Source: Gloeotrichia echinulata CP02 (lineage in GTDB: Bacteria; Cyanobacteriota; Cyanobacteriia; Cyanobacteriales; Nostocaceae). Taken from it: a stretch of DNA of 64,000 bases. Shown here piece after piece: positions 45,070-55,096 of the stretch. The stretch spans positions 620,001 through 684,000 of the forward strand of contig CP051187.1 of the NCBI GenBank assembly GCA_038087035.1, written 5' to 3'. The translations under genes were made by a program, and so were the position numbers. Below the pieces are notes generated by a model. The model did not search any database. It was not told the DNA's origin and was given only the letters and a program-made list of their open reading frames with translations. The number at the start of each line of letters is the position of its first letter. Position 1 is the stretch's first letter.

Positions 45070-46569
45070 ATGCTTAATACAGATTTGCGGAAATCCCTCA
45101 CCCAGTCAGTTATGGGTGTGGCTTTGTTAACGTCTGTCAATATCGCTGTGCCATGTGCCAGCCTAGCTCAGAGACCACCAGTAGTACCTAATAGACAACC
45201 AGTATTACCTACTACACAAACAATCACACCTGTTAACCAACCAGTACCAATAAGTAAATTACTTGATACTAACTATACTTTGGGCGGGGGAGATATTATA
45301 CGTGTAAATGTATTTGAAGTACCGGAATATACAGGAGAATACGCTATTCCCCCTGGTGGAGCGATCAACTTACCTTTAATTGGCAGCGTATCACTGCTGG
45401 GGCTAACAACCGAACAGTCCGCTGACGAAATTTCCCGAAGATACGCCCGCTTTCTCAAGCGTCCGCTGATCTCAGTCAACCTGTTAGCGCCTCGTCCCAT
45501 CAATATTTATGTCGCTGGAGAGGTGACACGTCCAGGGGCTTACACCCTCAGCTTACAAGGAGGCGCGGGGAACCAGCCAGGGGTACAATACCCAACTGTA
45601 TTAGCTGGACTAACGATAGCTCAAGGTGTGACACTGGCAGCGGATGTAACTCAAGTTCAACTACGACGCAAGATAGGACGCTCTTCAGAACAAACTGTCA
45701 GCATCAATTTAAAGGAATTCATCCAAACAGGTAGGCTATCACAAGATATTACCTTAAGGGATGGCGACACAATAGTTGTGCCCACTGCTACCACATTTAA
45801 CATAGCAGAAGCACGGAATCTATTCTCAGCTAACTTTGCCGCCGATATCACAAGACCCCGTACGGTAGCAATAATTGGTGAGGTTAACCGTCCTGGCTCG
45901 TATCTTGTGAGCGCAGGTACATCAGGAGGACAAGACGGTGGAGCCGTTGGTGTTGGTCTGCCAAATATAACACGGGCAATTCAACTAGCTGGGGGAATTA
46001 CGCCACAAGCTGATATTCGGAATCTCAAACTACGCCGACCCACACGTACCGGCACAGAACAAACTATAGATATCAATCTTTGGCAACTTTTGCAGAGTGG
46101 AGATCTCAATCAAGACATAATTGTCCAAGACGGAGATACCGTAGTTGTACCGACAGCAACTGAGATTAACGTATCAGAAGCTACTCAATTAGCTACTACT
46201 ACTTTATCGCCCACAAGAATTCAAGTTGGTGTGGTAGGCGAAGTGAAAAAACCAGGGCCTGTAGAACTACAACCGAATAGCTCCTTAAATCAAGCACTAC
46301 TGGCGGCTGGTGGTTTTAACGATTCTAGAGCTAAAAGCGGTGCTGTAGATTTGATTCGTCTTAACCCTAACGGTTCTGTCACCAAACGGATAGTACAAGT
46401 AGATTTCGCCCAGGGAATTAACGAGCAAACAAATCCCATACTCCGCAATAATGATGTTGTGGTAGTCAGCCGCAATGGCATAACTAGGACTAGTGATACC
46501 TTAAGCACAATAGCAAGTCCTTTAGGTATTGTTGTGAACTTGTTTAGGTTATTCGGATTCCAATTCTAG
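45070..46569 (+). CDS. Polysaccharide export protein, Wza-like with SLBB domains
   Basis: The protein is 499 residues. It has a signal peptide (residues about 12-35), a Poly_export domain (YTLGGGDIIRVNVFEVPEYTGEYAIPPGGAINLPLIGSVSLLGLTT) and three SLBB domains (NIYVAGEVTRPGAYTL, TVAIIGEVNRPGSYLV, QVGVVGEVKKPGPVEL), each followed by LRDGDTIVVPTAT or an equivalent. This is the outer-membrane channel class for exopolysaccharide or capsule export. Other parts of the pathway are not in the window, apart from the divergent CapA-like gene. Confidence 0.92.
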   Translation: MLNTDLRKSLTQSVMGVALLTSVNIAVPCASLAQRPPVVPNRQPVLPTTQTITPVNQPVPISKLLDTNYTLGGGDIIRVNVFEVPEYTGEYAIPPGGAINLPLIGSVSLLGLTTEQSADEISRRYARFLKRPLISVNLLAPRPINIYVAGEVTRPGAYTLSLQGGAGNQPGVQYPTVLAGLTIAQGVTLAADVTQVQLRRKIGRSSEQTVSINLKEFIQTGRLSQDITLRDGDTIVVPTATTFNIAEARNLFSANFAADITRPRTVAIIGEVNRPGSYLVSAGTSGGQDGGAVGVGLPNITRAIQLAGGITPQADIRNLKLRRPTRTGTEQTIDINLWQLLQSGDLNQDIIVQDGDTVVVPTATEINVSEATQLATTTLSPTRIQVGVVGEVKKPGPVELQPNSSLNQALLAAGGFNDSRAKSGAVDLIRLNPNGSVTKRIVQVDFAQGINEQTNPILRNNDVVVVSRNGITRTSDTLSTIASPLGIVVNLFRLFGFQF

Positions 46570-46723
46570 TTTAACTGGGGACACTTCGGCAAGCTCAGTG
46601 CATCGCTGGGGATTGGGAGCGGTATGGATGGAGATTTAAACCCGATCCGCAAGAGTCAAAAAATCTCCTCCCAATCCCCTTTTCCCGTCTCCAGGCTGCT
46701 GATCATCCGCTGGTTTAGAGAAA

Positions 46724-48376
46724 ATGGCAGATTCTATGCAATTTCAGCTTGGGAAACATCGGCGTAAAGCACTACAAGGATTACTCTTCAGCTTGACCTT
46801 GGCTGTGGGTTGGGGTCTGGGAATTCCCTCTACTTTAGCAGCGTCCAAGATAACTATCCGTTTAGGACCATTTCAGCAAGCGATCGCCATCGCCGATTTA
46901 GAAAAGTTTGCCAAAACAGGTAAACTACCAGATAGCCTACAAATCTATAGCTCCTTTTTGACGCCCCAAATCCGAGAATTGCTCAATCGGCGTCTACAAG
47001 TAGATCCAGCGGTGGCTGATAAATTCGTTGCAGAACTCATGCGATCGCCTGCTGGTAATCAATTAATTACATCATTAGGTGTGGCTATACCAGGTAGTAC
47101 GGTAGAAACCCTCCAGACAGCCCTCAACCTGGGCTTACGTCAAGTTAACGGTTTAACTGTAGTTGGGTTCTTGCAAGCCTATCCAGGAGACAATGTAACT
47201 GTAGATGCAAGTAAAGCTCTGCAAATAGCCCTCCAATTCAATACCAATAACTTGCAAAGTCAAGCTATTGGCGCTTTGTTATCGCGAGAACTATTAGTCA
47301 ACAGCAACACAAAATTTCAACCCAGTTTCGATCCAGCTGCTGTTGGTAAGGAAGCCTTTCAGCAGCAAACACTCACTCTCCAAGACCGACAACGGAACCG
47401 CGTCATCCCTGTAGACATTTATTGGGGTAAAGGTGACGCACAAGCACCACTTGTTGTTATTTCCCACGGCTTTGGCGCCAATCGCAAATTTTTTAGCTAT
47501 TTGGCGCGTCATCTAGCTTCCCAGGGGATCACCGTTGCGGCTATTGAACATCCTGGAAGTAATGTCAATGCTGTCACAAAAGCCTCAGAACAAGCTAACT
47601 TAGCGCAACTCCTACCAGCCAAGGAATTTATTGAGCGACCAAAAGATATCAGCTTTTTGCTCAATGAACTAGCAAAACTCAATACTCAATCTGGGCTACT
47701 TCAAGGAAAACTCAACACCGAGAAAGTGACTGTCATCGGTCATTCCTTGGGAGGTTATACCGCCTTGGCGTTGGTTGGTGCCCAAATAGACTTGGGGGAA
47801 CTGCGACAATTCTGCAAAACTAACCTTTCCTTGGGCGAATCTCCCGGTGATTGGTTGCAATGTGCAGCTACTGCTTTAAAAGAAACAAAAATACAACTAA
47901 AAGATGAGCGTGTCAAGAGTGCGATCGCTTTAAATCCCCTCGTCGGTAAACTTTTTGGCAAAAACGGTCTTTCTCAAGTTACTAACCCAGTATTAATCTT
48001 CACTAGCACCGAAGATTCTCTGACCCCAACCCTTAAGCATCAAATAGCACCTTTTGCCCAACTGCGAGGTGCAAAATATTTATTAACTGCGATTGGTGCT
48101 ACTCACATGAGTGTTAGCGATCCGGCATATTTAGTGTCAGATACTACCAACATTATTCAAGAAAAGCGCGGCGAAGAAACCAATTCTCTACGTCAGTTGA
48201 TTCGTGGTGTCAGTTTAGCATTTGTTAAACAACTCACACCAGAAGCGAAAATTTACCAACCCTTTTTGACACCAGCTTACGCCCAATCTCTTTCTACATC
48301 TGAAATACCCTTACGGCTTAATTCTGATTTACCAGGAACTATTAAGCCTTGGTTGGGTTTTGTGTCAAATAATTAA
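46724..48376 (+). CDS. DUF1400 domain alpha/beta hydrolase
   Basis: The protein is 550 residues. A signal peptide (ending near LAASKITI) and an N-terminal DUF1400 domain (about 45-160: LEKFAKTGKLPDSLQIYSSFLTPQIRELL, and VAIPGSTVETLQTAL) precede an alpha/beta hydrolase: LVVISHGFGANRKFFSYLARHLASQG, nucleophile elbow VIGHSLGGYTAL (Ser in GHSLG), Asp in FTSTEDSLTP and His in ATHMSV. This is a lipase/dienelactone-hydrolase-like enzyme, exported. The substrate is unknown. It follows the SLBB gene by 154 bp, with a dispersed repeat between. Confidence 0.88.
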   Translation: MADSMQFQLGKHRRKALQGLLFSLTLAVGWGLGIPSTLAASKITIRLGPFQQAIAIADLEKFAKTGKLPDSLQIYSSFLTPQIRELLNRRLQVDPAVADKFVAELMRSPAGNQLITSLGVAIPGSTVETLQTALNLGLRQVNGLTVVGFLQAYPGDNVTVDASKALQIALQFNTNNLQSQAIGALLSRELLVNSNTKFQPSFDPAAVGKEAFQQQTLTLQDRQRNRVIPVDIYWGKGDAQAPLVVISHGFGANRKFFSYLARHLASQGITVAAIEHPGSNVNAVTKASEQANLAQLLPAKEFIERPKDISFLLNELAKLNTQSGLLQGKLNTEKVTVIGHSLGGYTALALVGAQIDLGELRQFCKTNLSLGESPGDWLQCAATALKETKIQLKDERVKSAIALNPLVGKLFGKNGLSQVTNPVLIFTSTEDSLTPTLKHQIAPFAQLRGAKYLLTAIGATHMSVSDPAYLVSDTTNIIQEKRGEETNSLRQLIRGVSLAFVKQLTPEAKIYQPFLTPAYAQSLSTSEIPLRLNSDLPGTIKPWLGFVSNN

Positions 48377-48605
48377 TTCAGCACCTACTCTGGGGGCACA
48401 TATACAGCAATTTTCATTTCTTTGAACCACAGATCCTTGTAGGGGCGCAAGGCCTTGCATTGGTGTCAACTTAAGCTAAAAACCTTGGGCAGTCTCGTTT
48501 CCAGCCTCTGGCTGGAAATGCCTATCATGAGGCTCTGCCTCAACTCATCCGTCCTTGAGGCGGAAGCCCACTATATCTCGCTCCCACGCAGAGCATGGGA
48601 GCGAG
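48377..48605. repeat. Dispersed palindromes after the hydrolase gene
   Basis: A truncated family D element (about 48401-48460) is followed by CTCGTTTCCAGCCTCTGGCTGGAAATGCC, then GAGGCTCTGCCTC and CGCTCCCACGCAGAGCATGGGAGCG. These are separate palindromes in a row. There is no coding capacity. Confidence 0.65.
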
Positions 48606-48685
48606 ACAAATTGTATCACGCGATGTAGGGGCACGGCACTGCCGTGCCCTTACCGATGTACCTCACTAGGGCGAGAAACGCTATA
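48606..48685. repeat. MITE-like element, family A, reverse orientation, left end lost
   Basis: It has TGTATCACGCGATGTAGGGG, the core GGGGCACGGCACTGCCGTGCCC and the end GGGCGAGAAACGCTATA. This is the reverse of the copy at 5291-5398. The other end is replaced by the GCGAGACA palindrome. Confidence 0.7.
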
Positions 48686-48745
48686 TCTAAATCGTCACCA
48701 ATTATTTAGGAGTGGTATAGATCAGCCTTTTTTCAAACATTTCAT

Positions 48746-49777
48746 CTAAAATTGGTAAGACAAACCAAGAGAAAACACTGGATAAACATTCAACCAATCT
48801 AGGTCTTTCTGGATTTTGGATTTTTCTGCTGCAATATTGTTGTTAATCTCTGTTTGTAGAACCGGATTAGCTGCTGCTTCTGCACCAAAAGTAGGTGTTA
48901 AATCTACTTGTGGTGATCCGGGGAACAATACACCTAAATTGACCGAAAAGCCCAAGCGTTGACCGGGTTTAACAGCATTTCCCCAGCCAATACCAAGGTA
49001 AGGTGCAACACTATTAGGAAAAGAAATCTTAGCTTTCACTGAACCTAGTTGGTTAGCATCATAATCGTTGTTATTAATCCTAATCTTGCCAGTGGTGGCA
49101 TTTCCGGTGCCTTCAACTCTATTATCATTAAATACCAATCCACCAGTTACACGAAAACCAGAGTTTTTCCAAGGATGGTAATCTACTACAGTAGAGACGT
49201 TGAATAAGTTTACGTCAGATTTGTAAGTAACATCGGTGTTTTTAACATCTATACCTGTAGAAAAGTAATTCAAACCTAATCTAGCATTAAGATTAGGTGT
49301 GACTGATTTGGTAACTGACGCTCCAAAGCCTAGGGTACTTACTTCAGAAGTAATTGCCCAACCGCTAGACTTAGTTATATTGTCTGTTTTTTGTTCGTCG
49401 GTTGGTTGAACTTCTGACGGTTTTGGTGTTGATGGAGTAGGACGCTGCGTACAACGAGAGTTAAAGGGATAGTTCTTACAAAAAGTCTCTAAATTAACTG
49501 GTGCATTGGCAATTTGGTTATCCAAAGATGAATTATTCTCTGGTTGTAAATCAGCAGCATTATAAGAGAAAGTTCCAGGTTCTGGGGCTGTATCTTTGTT
49601 CTCAGGTGTTACCTGTTCACTGATGGATTTAGCAATAAAATTATTGCTAACTTCTGGCTGATTTATTGATTCTGCAATTACTTCATCTGCAAGCACTGAT
49701 TGACTGATTGATGCTCCCATTCCCAAGACAAAAGCAGTCGCTGTCAGTAAAGATAGACTGAACTGAAACTTGTTCAT
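48746..49777 (-). CDS. Outer-membrane beta-barrel protein
   Basis: The protein is 343 residues with a signal peptide (ending near VLADE). The first part is Pro/Asn/Ser-rich and includes one cysteine pair (CKNYPFNSRC); the rest is a repeated strand pattern (SGWAITSEVSTLGFGASVTKSVTPNLNARLGLNYFSTG, STVVDYHPWKNSGFRVTGGLVF, VAPYLGIGWGNAV) ending LSLGLSYQF. A C-terminal Phe is typical of outer-membrane barrels. The role is unknown. It is convergent with the hydrolase gene. Confidence 0.78.
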   Translation of the reverse strand: MNKFQFSLSLLTATAFVLGMGASISQSVLADEVIAESINQPEVSNNFIAKSISEQVTPENKDTAPEPGTFSYNAADLQPENNSSLDNQIANAPVNLETFCKNYPFNSRCTQRPTPSTPKPSEVQPTDEQKTDNITKSSGWAITSEVSTLGFGASVTKSVTPNLNARLGLNYFSTGIDVKNTDVTYKSDVNLFNVSTVVDYHPWKNSGFRVTGGLVFNDNRVEGTGNATTGKIRINNNDYDANQLGSVKAKISFPNSVAPYLGIGWGNAVKPGQRLGFSVNLGVLFPGSPQVDLTPTFGAEAAANPVLQTEINNNIAAEKSKIQKDLDWLNVYPVFSLGLSYQF

Positions 49778-50387
49778 GATTCAATTACTCCTGATTGATT
49801 TGAAAACATTTTAGGGGTTTAAGCAAAGAGGAACTCGAAGCAGGGGGTTTTGTATCCGGGTCTTAGAGGATGTTTGTAGTAGTCTGTCAATTTTGTTTTG
49901 AGGGATTTTTGGTAGTGTGAGCGTCTCGCTCACGCGGGCAAGATGCCCGCACTACAGTCCATCATTTTTATCTTGACAGAGTAGTAGTTGCGCTTGAGCG
50001 CTGTGACAATCAAGATCGCTGAAGCGCAACTACGAACAACCCATCAAAATTAATGCAAGAGACCACTAGCAACAAGACAAGGAAAAGTTTTTCCTTGAGG
50101 GGTTGGTTACTGAGGTTTTTTGTTTCAGTAATTTAACAGCTAGCTCAAAATATTCCGCTTAATATAAGGGAGTTTTTCCCAAAAAGATAGTCTTTTTTGA
50201 TACAAAATATATTAATTTTTGATCAATGAATTTTTATTGCCCAGAGAAAATCTAATTGCAAATTAGCAAATAAATAAGTAAGTAGCCGTCATGAACTGCA
50301 GGTTTTTTGGCAAAACCTACGCAGTATTGCAACCCGACAAGCAATTGACAACTCAACGGGTAAAAGGCAATATTTTAGTATAAAAAA
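49778..50387. other. Intergenic region with dispersed palindromes
   Basis: The 610 bp have GTGAGCGTCTCGCTCACGCGGGCAAGATGCCCGC (about 49917-49955), a TTGCGCTTGAGCGCTG...GCTGAAGCGCAACTAC pair (about 49987-50032, compare 23623-23648) and AT-rich unique sequence. No gene is seen. Confidence 0.55.
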
Positions 50388-53162
50388 CTATAAATCAGTA
50401 GTCAGAACTGTTTTGGTGATTTGCCTGATGGGAATTTCCATCGAAAATTCTGTGCCTAACCCTGACTGGGAATCACATTTAAAGACACCACCGTGTTTAT
50501 CGACTATAATCTTGTAACTAATTGACAACCCCAAGCCAGTACCCTTTCCTACTGGCTTTGTTGTGAAAAATGGGTCACATATTCTGGCTTTAATGGCTTC
50601 GGGAATTCCAGGGCCATTGTCAGCAATGCGAATCACCACAGTGGGAACATGACCTTGAAGCTCTTTTAAAGTAGTACGGATGGTAATTTGGCTACTATGC
50701 GGTTCTGATTTAGAGTCCCTGTAATCCTCAAGCGCATCGATCGCATTACTCAAAACATTCATGAAAACCTGATTGAGTTGTCCAGCATAACATTCTACTA
50801 AAGGAAGGTCGCCGTACTCTTTGACTAGCTGAATAGCGGGACTGTCTGGTTTTGCTTTTAAGCGATGCTGCAAAATCAGCAGACTACTATCAATCCCGTC
50901 GTGAATATTCACAGCTTTCATTTCAGCTTCATCAAGGCGAGAGAAATTCCGTAAACCCAAGACAATCTGGCGAATCCGATCAATCCCTACCTTCATCGAA
51001 GATAGACTTTTGGGTAAATCCTCAGTGATAAATTCCAAATCAATCTCTTCTGCACGCTCGCAAATCTCAGGGCTGGATTTAAGGTTTTGCTTGTCATAAA
51101 GTTCCAACATACCAAGTAAATCTTCGGCATAATCGCTCACATGAGTGAGATTACCATAAATAAAATTCACTGGGTTGTTAATTTCGTGGGCAATACCTGC
51201 TACCAATTGACCCAAGGAGGACATTTTCTCAGTTTGGATCAGTTGGGTTTGAGTTGCTTGTAGATCATGTAGTAATTGAGTTAGCTCTTGAGCTTGCTGT
51301 CTAGTCTGATTGAATAACTCAGCTTGCTGGAGTGCTACCCCAAGTTGATTCGCAATCTGAGCCATAAATTTAACTTCGCCAGCTTCCCAGTGGCGGGGTG
51401 CAGAATTTTGATAAACTGCGAGTAACCCCCAAAGTTTCTGTCCGCTAAATATCGGGGCGATCGCATAGGCTTTGACCTGAAATTGCTCTAGCATGGCAAT
51501 ATGGCAATCAGCGTGACCTACTTGATAAATATCATCCACGGCAAAGGTTTCATTATGGCGATACCGTCCACCTTGGGTTTCCTGCAAATAGGTATCTTCC
51601 CAAACTGTTTTGATATTTGACCCTACTAGTTTTATCCAGGGTTCATTAACAAATTCGGCAATATATTCACCACTCCAATCAGAATTGAAACGATAGACTG
51701 TAACTCGATCAACTTGCAATGATTGACAAACTTCTTGGGTGGTCGTCTGAAAAATTGCATCTAAGTCAAGAGATTCCCGGATTTTTCCAACTACTTCAAA
51801 TAAGACTCGTTGTTGTTCTGCTGCTTGTTGTAGTTGAGCTGTGCGCTCTTGGACTTGATTTTCTAAATTAGCATTGAAAGCATGTACCTGTTGGTATAAT
51901 TGATATTGCTGAATTGCGACGGCAAATTGTTTACCCAGTCCTTGAGCCAATTCAATTTCTATAGTAGTCCATTCGCGGGCTTGTGCCTTTTTAAATTGTC
52001 GCCAAGCTTCAAACGATAGACGCGGATAACGTTGTCGTTTATCCGCGTCAAACTGACCAGCCCATAGGGTTTCTGTGTCTATTGCTTCTCGAAAAATGCT
52101 TAAGTATCCCAGCACCTGCTGACGGTACTGAAGTTTTATCATTAATATGCTGCGAATTTTTGTTGGCTGGAAAGCAACTTGCAAATTTCCCAAACTAGGG
52201 GTTTTATAGATATCTGAAATTGCCCAAATATCCGATTCAGCACCCTGGTAATGCTCCTTCCAGACAGAATATTGCTCCAAAAGCCGATGTTTTGTCAATT
52301 CTGAGATTACAGGTTGTTGACCACAGGTATAAACTTGAATGTAATCGCTTTCTGTTTCTAGCCAGTCTCCTAAGCTCTTGAGCTTGTCATGGTGGAGATT
52401 CAACGCTGGATTTTTCAGACAAAGCCTACCACCACAACCAGAGAATGCAGCAACAGCTTCTTCTAAAGCTGGCTGTAACTCAATCAGGGGTTGGGAATGT
52501 AGCAGAGAAGCTATACGGTTGATGATCGCTTCCTTGGCTGCTGTTTGGCGAGCTTGAGTGAGGAGATTACTTTGGGCGATCGCCACTGATAGTTGATCAA
52601 CTACAATCTGCACAGCTTCTAGTTCATATTGTGAAATCGAATATGACTCAGAATGATGAGATACCAGTAATCCCCAAAGTTGCTCTTGATGGAGAATAGG
52701 CACTACTAAGGTGAATTTTACCCCCATTGCTTTCAAATATTCAATATGACATAAATCAGCACGGTGGTAACTGATTTCCTCAGAAATAATTTCTGCATTT
52801 TCCCAGTCACGAAGGCGAATCTGAGTCATTTGCTGAGTGTCAACATTTACCATTGAACGTACCCGTGAATTGATAAATAGTTCGCGGGTATGGGTAGGTA
52901 TATCATCAGCGGGAAAATTTAGCCCCAATAAGGAAGGTAAACGATTTTGATAAATCGACTCTCCAATAACTTGACCACTACCATCACCATGAAATTTGTA
53001 AATTATCACCCGGTCAATTCCCACTAATGAACGCACCTGTGCCGTTGTTATTGTGAGAATTTCTTCTAATTCTAATGTTCGACGGATACGGTTTGTAATG
53101 CGGCGTAATAAACTTTCTTGCTCAAGAGTTGCCCGCAAGTCTGGCTTAGAGGTCAGGGTCAT
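50388..53162 (-). CDS. Triple-GAF sensor histidine kinase, cyanobacteriochrome-like
   Basis: The protein is 924 residues. GAF1 (about 35-200) has C138-H139 in ADLCHIEYLKAMGV. GAF2 (about 215-420) is more diverged and lacks this motif. A coiled coil (430-455) leads to GAF3 (about 455-615) with C553-H554 in HADCHIAMLEQFQVKAYAIAPIF. Both Cys-His pairs are at the place where phytochromes and cyanobacteriochromes attach a bilin, and the flanking sequence is CBCR-like. The kinase part has HisKA with H659 (GIAHEINNPVNF) and an HATPase with DNGPGIP and GKGTGLGLS. It has no membrane segment. Light sensing is inferred; the partner regulator is not adjacent. Confidence 0.85.
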   Translation of the reverse strand: MTLTSKPDLRATLEQESLLRRITNRIRRTLELEEILTITTAQVRSLVGIDRVIIYKFHGDGSGQVIGESIYQNRLPSLLGLNFPADDIPTHTRELFINSRVRSMVNVDTQQMTQIRLRDWENAEIISEEISYHRADLCHIEYLKAMGVKFTLVVPILHQEQLWGLLVSHHSESYSISQYELEAVQIVVDQLSVAIAQSNLLTQARQTAAKEAIINRIASLLHSQPLIELQPALEEAVAAFSGCGGRLCLKNPALNLHHDKLKSLGDWLETESDYIQVYTCGQQPVISELTKHRLLEQYSVWKEHYQGAESDIWAISDIYKTPSLGNLQVAFQPTKIRSILMIKLQYRQQVLGYLSIFREAIDTETLWAGQFDADKRQRYPRLSFEAWRQFKKAQAREWTTIEIELAQGLGKQFAVAIQQYQLYQQVHAFNANLENQVQERTAQLQQAAEQQRVLFEVVGKIRESLDLDAIFQTTTQEVCQSLQVDRVTVYRFNSDWSGEYIAEFVNEPWIKLVGSNIKTVWEDTYLQETQGGRYRHNETFAVDDIYQVGHADCHIAMLEQFQVKAYAIAPIFSGQKLWGLLAVYQNSAPRHWEAGEVKFMAQIANQLGVALQQAELFNQTRQQAQELTQLLHDLQATQTQLIQTEKMSSLGQLVAGIAHEINNPVNFIYGNLTHVSDYAEDLLGMLELYDKQNLKSSPEICERAEEIDLEFITEDLPKSLSSMKVGIDRIRQIVLGLRNFSRLDEAEMKAVNIHDGIDSSLLILQHRLKAKPDSPAIQLVKEYGDLPLVECYAGQLNQVFMNVLSNAIDALEDYRDSKSEPHSSQITIRTTLKELQGHVPTVVIRIADNGPGIPEAIKARICDPFFTTKPVGKGTGLGLSISYKIIVDKHGGVFKCDSQSGLGTEFSMEIPIRQITKTVLTTDL

Positions 53163-53517
53163 TTCTTGTAGTTAACTCAATTAATTTAATTTAGCAAAAA
53201 CATTTAATAATATCCAAAGCCATTTTCAAATTTAATTCACCAGCTTGTCTTCAGTAAGAATACTGGCAATTTTAACACTATGTTTTTTATTTTGTTCGAG
53301 AAAAATTCACATTTAATAATAAAGACTTAAACTGGATAAAATGTATATGAAGTGTATGTAAAGAAATCAAACTAATTAAACATAAAATACTAAAAATATT
53401 CTCATATTTGTAGTAGGGATAAAGTGCTGAAGAGTGGGGGGTTTCCCCCCTACCTGACCCGTAAACGGGAATTTAAAATTTTTACATTTATGTCAGGGCT
53501 TCAGCATATCAGCCAAA
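53163..53517. other. Intergenic region, AT-rich
   Basis: 355 bp. One palindrome, GAGTGGGGGGTTTCCCCCCTACC (about 53434-53456), lies near the arsA-like 3' end and could terminate its transcript. There is nothing else. Confidence 0.5.
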
Positions 53518-54705
53518 CTAAACTTTCACACTGTCAGCAAAGCGGATTTTGAGATAGTCTTCTTCCATCTTTGCACCTGCAGGTTGCAGTGCTGCTAAGG
53601 CTTGGGGCAATACTAAATTACGGCGATGGTTGCCAATGGTAATGTTTAATTCGTCCCCAGTCTTACTCAGTTGAACCTGGCTTTTAGGAATTCCAGGTAA
53701 GTAAAGTTCTAAGCTGTATTGGTTGTTCTCTTGAACTACCCGAATTGTTGTTTCTTTATAATAAACCTGGGTGGGGTCTTCATCTTTGTAGAGCGTTTCC
53801 TTCAGCCTTTCTAAAGCTGCCAAACCGCACATTTCTTCAGAAAAAAGAGGCACTTCCTTCACAGGTAAAGGGTGAAAGTTGTCATGAATTTCTTGACGAT
53901 ATTGGCTTTGGTTTTCTTTCCACCGTTGGAAAAATGGGTCTTGCACTTCCTCGGGAATGATGCGATTAGCTACTACTAAATCTGTCGCAACATTGTACAA
54001 ACTTAGATAAGCATGTGCGCGAAGCGATTCCTTAATCACCATCTTTTCGGGGTTGGTAACTAGGCGCACTGAGGTTTGAGTATTATCAGTTAAGACTTTT
54101 TCCAGAGCTTCAATTTGTTCATAAAATTCATAAGGTGCATCCATCACCTCTTTGTTTGGTAACGAAAAACCAGCGATGGGTCTAAAAATAGGTTCAACCA
54201 GAGGTCTAAGTGCTACCGAGATATTTTGAAAGGGTTTGTAAAAGCGGCGCATATACCAGCCGCCAACTTCCGGTAAACTCAGCAGACGTAGTGCTGTGCC
54301 GGTGGGGGCTGAGTCGATAATTAAGACATCATACTCCCCTTCATCATAATGGCGTTTCATTCTGACTAAGCCAAAAATCTCATCCATCCCAGGCAAAATT
54401 GCCAATTCTTCCGCCTGTATCCCATCTAAACCCCTGGCCTGTAAAACTTGAGTAATATAGCGCTTCACCGCACCCCAGTTTCCCTCTAGTTCCAGCAGCG
54501 CATCTAGTTCCGCACCCCACAAATTTGGGCGAATCTGTTTGGCTGCGTGTCCTAGTTCCAAGTCAAAACTATCTGCTAAGGAGTGAGCCGGATCTGTACT
54601 CAAAACCAGTGTACGATACCCTAGTTCAGCGCAACGCAGTCCAGTTGCAGCAGCAACAGAGGTTTTACCTACACCACCTTTGCCGGTCATTAAAATTACA
54701 CGCAT
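53518..54705 (-). CDS. ArsA/Get3-family ATPase with C-terminal HSP20-like domain
   Basis: The protein is 395 residues. The N-terminal P-loop is MTGKGGVGKTSVAAATG (deviant Walker A), followed by LSTDPAHSLADSF (switch I) and DVLIIDSAPTGTALRLLSLPE (switch II). The C-terminal 85 residues (TTIRVVQENNQYSLELYLPGIPKSQVQLSKTGDELNITIGNHRRNLVLP) form the ArsA/HSP20-like beta domain often found in cyanobacterial and plant homologues. The family includes arsenite-pump ATPases and tail-anchored-protein targeting factors. No ars genes are near, so a protein-targeting role is at least as likely. It appears complete. Confidence 0.9.
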   Translation of the reverse strand: MRVILMTGKGGVGKTSVAAATGLRCAELGYRTLVLSTDPAHSLADSFDLELGHAAKQIRPNLWGAELDALLELEGNWGAVKRYITQVLQARGLDGIQAEELAILPGMDEIFGLVRMKRHYDEGEYDVLIIDSAPTGTALRLLSLPEVGGWYMRRFYKPFQNISVALRPLVEPIFRPIAGFSLPNKEVMDAPYEFYEQIEALEKVLTDNTQTSVRLVTNPEKMVIKESLRAHAYLSLYNVATDLVVANRIIPEEVQDPFFQRWKENQSQYRQEIHDNFHPLPVKEVPLFSEEMCGLAALERLKETLYKDEDPTQVYYKETTIRVVQENNQYSLELYLPGIPKSQVQLSKTGDELNITIGNHRRNLVLPQALAALQPAGAKMEEDYLKIRFADSVKV

Positions 54706-54855
54706 GGATGATTCTGTCCTGCCTGAGGATTGTTTACATTTGTTTACATTTTTATTATCAACTGTTTAGCTTAAACCGCAAGAAGCCTCTCACCGAAGCG
54801 AAGGGAGGTGATGAGATGAATGGCGGGGCGGCGACGAGTTGACCCCCGACCTTTA

Positions 54856-55032
54856 TCAACCGTCAGGTTGATCAGGGAGTGGGGTCGGGGAGGAGTCGCC
54901 ATTTTTAACTTTGAGCGAGTCTATAAAGTCTTCAACTACATGAGTCATAGTTTTATCGTTTTGACTTGCATATAACCGTAGCTTATTCAATCTACGTTCT
55001 GATATTCTTAAATTTAATGCTTTGTTTTTCAT
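54856..55032 (-). CDS. Small ribbon-helix-helix protein divergent from tnpB
   Basis: The reverse strand from ATG 55032 to TGA 54856 encodes 58 residues: MKNKALNLRISERRLNKLRL, then YASQNDKTMTHVVEDFIDSL, then a polar tail. This is a CopG/Arc-like ribbon-helix-helix pattern (a beta strand ALNLRIS, helix ERRLNKLRLYASQ, turn DKTM, helix THVVEDFIDSL). It starts 64 bp from the tnpB start on the other strand, so the two share a promoter region. RHH genes next to tnpB are common in cyanobacteria and may regulate the element. Confidence 0.72.
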   Translation of the reverse strand: MKNKALNLRISERRLNKLRLYASQNDKTMTHVVEDFIDSLKVKNGDSSPTPLPDQPDG

Positions 55033-55096
55033 AATTGCCTACACATTGCCTTTACGTTTATGTTATCCTATGTGTAGGTCGAAAACAAAGGAAAAA

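Noticed and set aside
55022..55096. 25 extra N-terminal codons for the third tnpB
   Set aside because: They cover the shared promoter and the start of the divergent RHH gene; TnpB similarity begins at 55097.
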